DNA of 64,000 bases from Sphingorhabdus lutea (GTDB lineage: Bacteria; Pseudomonadota; Alphaproteobacteria; Sphingomonadales; Sphingomonadaceae), in contig NZ_CP018154.1 in NCBI RefSeq assembly GCF_001889025.1, forward strand, positions 548,001 to 612,000, given 5' to 3'. Below the pieces are notes generated by a model. The model saw only the letters and a list, made by a program, of their open reading frames with translations. It did no database searches and was not told where the DNA came from. Every line of letters starts with the position of its first letter. Positions within the stretch are counted from its first letter, which is position 1. This document shows positions 59,407 through 64,000 of this stretch, piece by piece. The position numbers were made by a program, and so were the translations under genes.

Positions 59407-59604
59407 TCAGTCTGTCTCTCTGGGCATTTTTGTGGCCTCTGCTGCTTCTTCATCGGGTGAAGCGGTCTTTGGTTTAGTTTTTCTACGTTTTTTACCCGCA
59501 TATAATAATGCCGCCACCAATGCGGCCGAACCCACGGCCGCAGCGCCGATTTTTGACCCCTTGCTCCATGATTTATCGGCTTTATTGTCGTCTTTCTTAC
59601 TCAT
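59407..59604 (-). CDS. small single-pass membrane protein between leuC and leuD
   Basis: A 65-residue protein: Lys/Asp-rich N-terminus, one hydrophobic segment (IGAAAVGSAALVAALLYAG), then basic KKRRKTKPK and an acidic tail. Family unknown. It begins 13 bases after the leuC stop and ends 57 bases before leuD, and appears to belong to the operon. Similar small genes sit at this position in related sphingomonads, to the best of my recollection. Confidence 0.65.
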   Translation of the reverse strand: MSKKDDNKADKSWSKGSKIGAAAVGSAALVAALLYAGKKRRKTKPKTASPDEEAAEATKMPRETD

Positions 59605-59617
59605 AAAATATCCTAAT

Positions 59618-61048
59618 CTATATAAATTCTCTTATATCGCTTAACCGTCCATTGACGGCGGCGGCGGCGGCCATGGCCGGTGATAATAAATGTGTACGCG
59701 AACCTGGCCCCTGTCGTCCAACAAAATTACGATTTGATGTGGATGCACAACGTTCGCCTGCTGGCACTTTATCAGGGTTCATCCCTAAACATGCCGAACA
59801 ACCCGGCTCTCTCCACTCAAATCCGGCATCGATAAATATTTTGTCCAACCCCTCGGCCTCGGCCTCGGCCTTTACCTGACCAGAGCCTGGCACAATGATG
59901 GCCCATTTTACATAGTCTGATTTTTTGCGACCCTTTAATATTTGGGCGGCCGCGCGTAAATCCTCTATCCGGCTGTTGGTGCAGCTGCCGATAAAGATAT
60001 TTTCAATGGCAATATCACTTGCCTTCATACCGGGGGTCAACCCCATATATTCCAATGAAGCAATGACAGCTTCGCGTTTTGATGGGTCGGCATAATCATC
60101 GGGCGATGGGATAATATCGGTAATCGCAATCACATCTTCCGGGCTTGTGCCCCAGCTTATCGTTGGGGCGATGTCGGCGGCGTTAATGGTAATGCTTTTG
60201 TCAAAATTCGCGCCTTCATCGCTTTTCAATGTGCGCCAATAAGCGACGGCGGCGTCCCAATCATCCCCCGTGGGGGACATGGGGCGGTCATGCAAATAAT
60301 CAAATGTTACATCATCCGGCGCGATTAAGCCGGCCCGTGCCCCCGCCTCAATCGACATGTTGGACACGGTTAAACGGCCCTCTACCGACATTTGTTCAAA
60401 CACCCTGCCGCGATATTCAATAACATATCCCGTGCCGCCTGCCGTACCGATAACGCCGATAATATGTAAAATTAAATCCTTGGGCGTGACGCCATGGGGC
60501 AAATCGCCCTCCACCCTTATTTCCATGGATTTTGATTTACGCAGCAATAAAGTCTGCGTCGCCATCACATGTTCCACCTCACTGGTGCCTATGCCAAAGG
60601 CAAGCGAACCAAGCGCCCCATGCGCCGCTGTGTGGCTGTCCCCGCAAACCAAAGTTGTACCGGGCAGGGTAAAGCCCAGCTCTGGCCCGACAACATGGAC
60701 AATTCCCTGATTTATATGCGTTGCGCCAATATAGGGCACGTTAAATTCAGTGACATTGCGTTCCAATGCGGCAAGCTGCGCCGCGCTTTCTGGATCGGCA
60801 ATGGGTATAGGATTACCCGATGCATCAACACGTGCAGTGGTGGGTAAATTATGATCAGGCACCGCCAAAGTTAAATCGGGCCGCCGCAATTTCCTTTCCG
60901 ACAGACGCAGCCCCTCAAACGCCTGTGGGCTGGTCACTTCATGGACCAAATGACGGTCAATATAAATAATGGATGTGCCATCGGGGCGCGTGCCCACAAC
61001 ATGGTCATTCCAAATTTTATCATATAGGGTTTGCGGTTTATTTGTCAT
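59618..61048 (-). CDS. leuC: 3-isopropylmalate dehydratase large subunit
   Basis: A 476-residue LeuC, aconitase family. The 4Fe-4S ligands are in the [14 protein letters not shown] motif and the [11 protein letters not shown] segment. It is full length, with a complete N-terminus ([11 protein letters not shown]). The start is 103 bases from the divergent crtZ gene. Confidence 0.96.
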   Translation of the reverse strand: MTNKPQTLYDKIWNDHVVGTRPDGTSIIYIDRHLVHEVTSPQAFEGLRLSERKLRRPDLTLAVPDHNLPTTARVDASGNPIPIADPESAAQLAALERNVTEFNVPYIGATHINQGIVHVVGPELGFTLPGTTLVCGDSHTAAHGALGSLAFGIGTSEVEHVMATQTLLLRKSKSMEIRVEGDLPHGVTPKDLILHIIGVIGTAGGTGYVIEYRGRVFEQMSVEGRLTVSNMSIEAGARAGLIAPDDVTFDYLHDRPMSPTGDDWDAAVAYWRTLKSDEGANFDKSITINAADIAPTISWGTSPEDVIAITDIIPSPDDYADPSKREAVIASLEYMGLTPGMKASDIAIENIFIGSCTNSRIEDLRAAAQILKGRKKSDYVKWAIIVPGSGQVKAEAEAEGLDKIFIDAGFEWREPGCSACLGMNPDKVPAGERCASTSNRNFVGRQGPGSRTHLLSPAMAAAAAVNGRLSDIREFI

Positions 61049-61151
61049 ATCATGGCTCTAGTCCGATAAAATTTATCGTTCAAGCATGAAGCGACGAAAA
61101 ATTACGTAGCGACCCTATATTTAGAAGTAAAAAGTGATTATATGATGCATT

Positions 61152-61682
61152 ATGAGTAATTTTATAGCATTTGCCATTATTTTGGTCAGCTTTCTGGCGA
61201 TGGAATGTGTCGCATGGGCCAGCCATAAATATATTATGCATGGTTTTGGATGGGCATGGCACCGCGATCATCATGAACCACATGATAATTTATTAGAGAA
61301 AAATGATCTATATGGCATATTTGGCGCGGTGATGAGTATTTCCATGTTCGCATGGGGCAGCCCGATGATAATGGGGCAACATGCATTTTGGCCCGCCACA
61401 TGGATTGGCATGGGTATATTATTATATGGGATTGTTTATACTCTGGTCCATGATGGATTGGTGCACCAAAGATATTTTAAATGGGTGCCGAAATCTGGCT
61501 ATGCCAAAAAATTGGTGCAGGCGCATAAATTGCATCATGCCACCATTGGTAAAGAAGGCGGGGTTAGCTTTGGTTTTATCTTTGCCCGTGATCCCCAAAA
61601 GTTAAAGGCGGCGCTGCGTCAACAAAGGGAAAGCGGCATTGCAATATTGCGCGGCGCAAATATTGATGAACGGGGTAATTAA
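61152..61682 (+). CDS. crtZ: beta-carotene hydroxylase CrtZ
   Basis: A 176-residue di-iron membrane hydroxylase. The histidine boxes are HKYIMHG, HRDHHE, HDGLVHQRY and HKLHHA, as in CrtZ-type beta-carotene hydroxylases. It hydroxylates the beta-ring 3-position to give zeaxanthin, consistent with yellow-pigmented sphingomonads. It is divergent from leuC and monocistronic. Confidence 0.93.
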   Translation: MSNFIAFAIILVSFLAMECVAWASHKYIMHGFGWAWHRDHHEPHDNLLEKNDLYGIFGAVMSISMFAWGSPMIMGQHAFWPATWIGMGILLYGIVYTLVHDGLVHQRYFKWVPKSGYAKKLVQAHKLHHATIGKEGGVSFGFIFARDPQKLKAALRQQRESGIAILRGANIDERGN

Positions 61683-61742
61683 ACGCCATAATAATATATG
61701 CGTATATTGTGAAGCGCCATATTTTTTGAACTAAACGCGCAT

Positions 61743-61771
61743 AAAAAAAGGGGCAGGAAATCCCGCCCCTT
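61743..61771 (-). terminator. rho-independent terminator after the cold-shock gene
   Basis: On the minus strand, AAGGGGC and GCCCCTT form a stem around GGGATTTCCT and are followed by a run of seven T. It lies 25 bases after the csp stop. Confidence 0.9.
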
Positions 61772-61795
61772 AATTTAATTTATCAATATAAAATA

Positions 61796-62560
61796 TTAAT
61801 CAGCTTTTGAAACATTGGTCGCAGATAATTTGCCGCGACGGTCAACTTCCAAATCAAATTTCAAACGATCGCCTTCATGAACAGGGCCCATGCCTGAACG
61901 TTCCAATGAAGAAATATGCACAAACACATCTTCTTCGCCATCATCACGTTCAACAAAACCAAAACCCTTCATATCATTGAAGAATTTTACGGTTCCTGTG
62001 GCATTATCGCCGGTTAATTGGCGTTGTGGCGCACGGTCGCGACCGCCACCAAATCCACCGCGATCTCCACCACGGTCACCGCCGCGATCGGAACGTTCAC
62101 GTGGAGGACGTGCAGGACGATCTTCAACAGGCATTGGTTCTCCATCGATAATTAAATCGGTTGCAGAAACCTTGCCGCCGCGTTCAACCAGGGTGAATTC
62201 CAAAGGTTGACCCTCTGCCAAACCGGCAAGGCCGGCCTGTTCAACCGCGCTGATATGAACAAACACATCGTCCGCACGGCCATCACATTGAATGAAACCA
62301 AATCCTTTTTGGCCATTGAAGAATTTTACAATGCCCTTATCTGAACCGACAATTTGAGCGGGCATTGATTGGTCACGACGTCCGCCGCCAAATCCACCAC
62401 GGTCACCGCCGTCATTTCCGCCAAAGCCGCCACGTGGGCCGCCTTGATTATATCCTCTAGAATCATTGGAGGAAAAATCATTATATCCGCCAAAATTCTC
62501 ATCACCAAAACTGTCTCTTTTGTCTCTACCTCGGCCGCGCCGTTTGCGATCAAAACTCAT
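61796..62560 (-). CDS. double cold-shock domain RNA-binding protein
   Basis: A 254-residue protein with two cold-shock domains: [16 protein letters not shown] (about 78-93) and [20 protein letters not shown] (about 190-209). An Arg/Gly-rich N-terminus and linker ([15 protein letters not shown]) add RNA-binding capacity. It is a known sphingomonad-type fused CSD protein. The leader contains a short open frame with a Shine-Dalgarno. Confidence 0.92.
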   Translation of the reverse strand: MSFDRKRRGRGRDKRDSFGDENFGGYNDFSSNDSRGYNQGGPRGGFGGNDGGDRGGFGGGRRDQSMPAQIVGSDKGIVKFFNGQKGFGFIQCDGRADDVFVHISAVEQAGLAGLAEGQPLEFTLVERGGKVSATDLIIDGEPMPVEDRPARPPRERSDRGGDRGGDRGGFGGGRDRAPQRQLTGDNATGTVKFFNDMKGFGFVERDDGEEDVFVHISSLERSGMGPVHEGDRLKFDLEVDRRGKLSATNVSKAD

Positions 62561-62568
62561 TGATTAAT

Positions 62569-62637
62569 CTAAACTTTCTTCAATATGCCCTTAAATATAT
62601 TTTCATGTAGCTGGGCACTTCCACAATCATAGAGCAT
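62569..62637 (-). promoter_or_regulatory. possible leader ORF upstream of the cold-shock gene
   Basis: A 22-codon frame starts with ATG at 62637, preceded by AAGGA at 8 bases, and ends with TAG 8 bases before the csp ATG at 62560. The csp ATG itself has no strong Shine-Dalgarno. This layout could couple csp translation to the leader. It is a hypothesis. Confidence 0.35.
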
Positions 62638-62856
62638 GGCACGAGTCCTTACTTCATATTATGCTATAGCCTAAATCCCACAAAGATAATAGTAAATTAT
62701 AATAGAGAAGAATTTGGTGATATTTTGAAGGCCATATTATCAAAATATTTGCCGCTTTGTGATTTTTTAATCGGCATAATATATAAGTTGCGATTGCCTT
62801 TTTTCCCTATATTCGCCACATGCAACATAGATAATAAAATAAAGGATATAATTTTT

Positions 62857-63474
62857 ATGAGCGTTTTCCTGCATGAAGAAGATTTACCCGATGGTCTGTC
62901 ATTATCGGGTGATGTCGCCGTGGATACCGAAACCATGGGCCTGCAAACGCATCGTGATAGATTATGCCTGCTTCAAATTTCTGATGGCGGAAAGGATGAG
63001 CATCTGGTTCGCTTTGCCCCAGATAGCGACTATGCCGCGCCAAATTTGCGTGCGATTTTGGCCGATCCGAATCGGGTAAAGCTGTTCCATTTTGCGCGTT
63101 TTGATTTGGCCGCCATTGAACATTATCTACATGTGACCGCCGCACCTTTATTTTGTACGAAAATTGCATCAAAATTGGTGCGCACCTATACCGACCGTCA
63201 TGGGTTAAAAGAGCTGGTCCGTGAAATGTTGAACGCCGATATTTCAAAGCAACAGCAATCAAGTGATTGGGGCGGTCCTATATTATCCGATGCACAAAAA
63301 GATTATGCGGCAAGCGATGTGCGGTTTTTGCATAAATTACGCAGCGAATTACAAATTAGGTTGGAGCGTGAGGGACGCAGTGAGCTGGCACAGGCCTGTT
63401 TTGACTTTTTGCCGCACCGCGCGCGATTGGACCTTGCCGGATGGGCAGAAAATGACATTTTTGCGCATATGTGA
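62857..63474 (+). CDS. rnd: ribonuclease D family 3'-5' exonuclease
   Basis: A 205-residue short RNase D-like exonuclease. The DEDD motifs are VDTETMGLQ (Exo I), HFARFDLAAI (Exo II) and YAASDVRFLHKL (Exo III, Y-type). It lacks the HRDC domains of E. coli RNase D. I start at the ATG at 62857, about 9 bases after AAAGGA. It is followed by lptC 38 bases on, a common sphingomonad arrangement. Confidence 0.9.
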   Translation: MSVFLHEEDLPDGLSLSGDVAVDTETMGLQTHRDRLCLLQISDGGKDEHLVRFAPDSDYAAPNLRAILADPNRVKLFHFARFDLAAIEHYLHVTAAPLFCTKIASKLVRTYTDRHGLKELVREMLNADISKQQQSSDWGGPILSDAQKDYAASDVRFLHKLRSELQIRLEREGRSELAQACFDFLPHRARLDLAGWAENDIFAHM

Positions 63475-63512
63475 TTAAATATAGATCATATATAACATAG
63501 ATAGGAAATTAT

Positions 63513-64000
63513 ATGTCGATCGCGGCCGATCAGCAAAAAAGTAAAAGAGCGCTTTTCGCGCAGCCCGGCAGCTCGCATGATCGCATTGTCGGCTTTTTAC
63601 AGGTATTTTTGCCCTTATTGGTCGGCGCATTATTGGCGGTGTTGGTTTTTAGTCCGCTTGCCAATGACCGTGAATTTTCCTTTGTTTTGGATCAAAAGGG
63701 TGTGGATGTGGCATCGGAACGTATGCGCACCAGCCAGGCACTATATCGCGGCAAAGATGCCGAGGGACGTCCATTTTTAATTGAAGCAGGAAGCGCGGTG
63801 CAAAAAAGCAGCGGCGATAGCAAAATCAATTTAGAAGCAATGACCGGCAAGGCATTTATTGGCAAAGATCAGGCAACAATTCAGGCACAAAGAGCCGATT
63901 ATGATATTGATCAAGAATATTTGCAAGTAAATGGCCCTATATCACTTAGCACCATGAGCGGATATGATATGGTGGTCAATAATGTCACATTTTTTATAAA
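63513..64000 (+). CDS. lptC: LPS export protein LptC (partial, cut by window end)
   Basis: Translated by hand from 63513: a cytoplasmic N-terminus, one transmembrane helix (IVGFLQVFLPLLVGALLAVLVFSPLA), then a periplasmic domain with strands ATIQAQRADYDIDQEYLQV and GPISLSTMSGYDMV, the LptC OstA-like fold. It bridges the inner-membrane LptBFG and periplasmic LptA. The frame is open to the end of the window (about 162 residues seen), so it is incomplete here. Confidence 0.88.
   Translation, partial: MSIAADQQKSKRALFAQPGSSHDRIVGFLQVFLPLLVGALLAVLVFSPLANDREFSFVLDQKGVDVASERMRTSQALYRGKDAEGRPFLIEAGSAVQKSSGDSKINLEAMTGKAFIGKDQATIQAQRADYDIDQEYLQVNGPISLSTMSGYDMVVNNVTFFI

Overview
The window is a chromosomal segment of an alphaproteobacterium, most likely a sphingomonad (order Sphingomonadales). 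The gene order trail aroA-cmk-rpsA-ihfB, the FYDLN-acid protein (TIGR02300 family), an RGG-rich double cold-shock protein, rnd-lptC, a CrtZ-type carotenoid hydroxylase and the mdh-sucD-odhA-odhB-lpd block all fit that group. This is inferred from gene content; no 16S rRNA gene is present. Coding density is high, and many neighbouring genes overlap by 1 to 4 bases, which suggests long translationally coupled operons.

Layout. 0-5 kb: an EVE-domain gene, a 2-oxoglutarate/Fe(II) oxygenase, then a leftward operon thrC-methyltransferase-folB-SDR. 5-13 kb: a complete leftward cbb3 cytochrome oxidase operon ccoNOQPGHIS, including the short ccoQ and ccoS genes, ending in a small Cys/His-containing exported protein. 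13-15 kb: a divergent OmpW-like gene sharing a control region that carries two FNR-type boxes, then an FnrL-type oxygen sensor, tRNA-Ala(GGC) with decayed partial copies beside it, and TIGR02300. 15.8-21 kb: aroA, two small genes, cmk, rpsA and ihfB. 21.2 kb: a tRNA-Leu(UAA) split by a 251-nt group I intron. 21.7-29.9 kb: a leucine/isovalerate catabolic operon (isovaleryl-CoA dehydrogenase, methylcrotonyl-CoA carboxylase, MaoC hydratase, CitE-like lyase, 3-oxoacid CoA-transferase), interrupted by an inserted orphan gene and a vestige of the next gene. 30-36 kb: a type I restriction-modification system (hsdMSR) of mosaic base composition, then tRNA-Ser(GCU).

36-40 kb: an EipA-family envelope protein, a repeat-rich spacer (REP-like palindromes and a 36-bp tandem repeat that includes the end of ribE), ribE-ribD and a membrane protein. 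40-43 kb: a flagellar control island (FliS-like protein, sigma-54 activator, FlgM, FliA). 43-46 kb: an esterase and a little-understood trio (MobA-like nucleotidyltransferase, P-loop kinase, ICMT-like methyltransferase). 46-57 kb: central metabolism, with sdhB, a thioesterase, zapE, mdh, sucD, odhA, odhB and lpd; two small extra genes are threaded into the odh operon. 57-64 kb: a TRIC-type channel, a secreted protein, leuCD, crtZ, the cold-shock protein, rnd and the start of lptC, cut by the window edge.

How it works together: the oxygen-sensing FNR protein lies next to the high-affinity oxidase it probably controls. The leucine operon feeds acetyl-CoA and acetoacetate towards the TCA genes. 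The strongest unusual features are the tRNA-Leu group I intron, the tandem FNR boxes, the Mycobacterium-like (R)-type leucine route and the scarred insertion inside that operon. I did not find a clearly new multi-gene defence or mobile system. The hsd locus is the only recognisable defence island, and no integrase, transposase or CRISPR array was seen.
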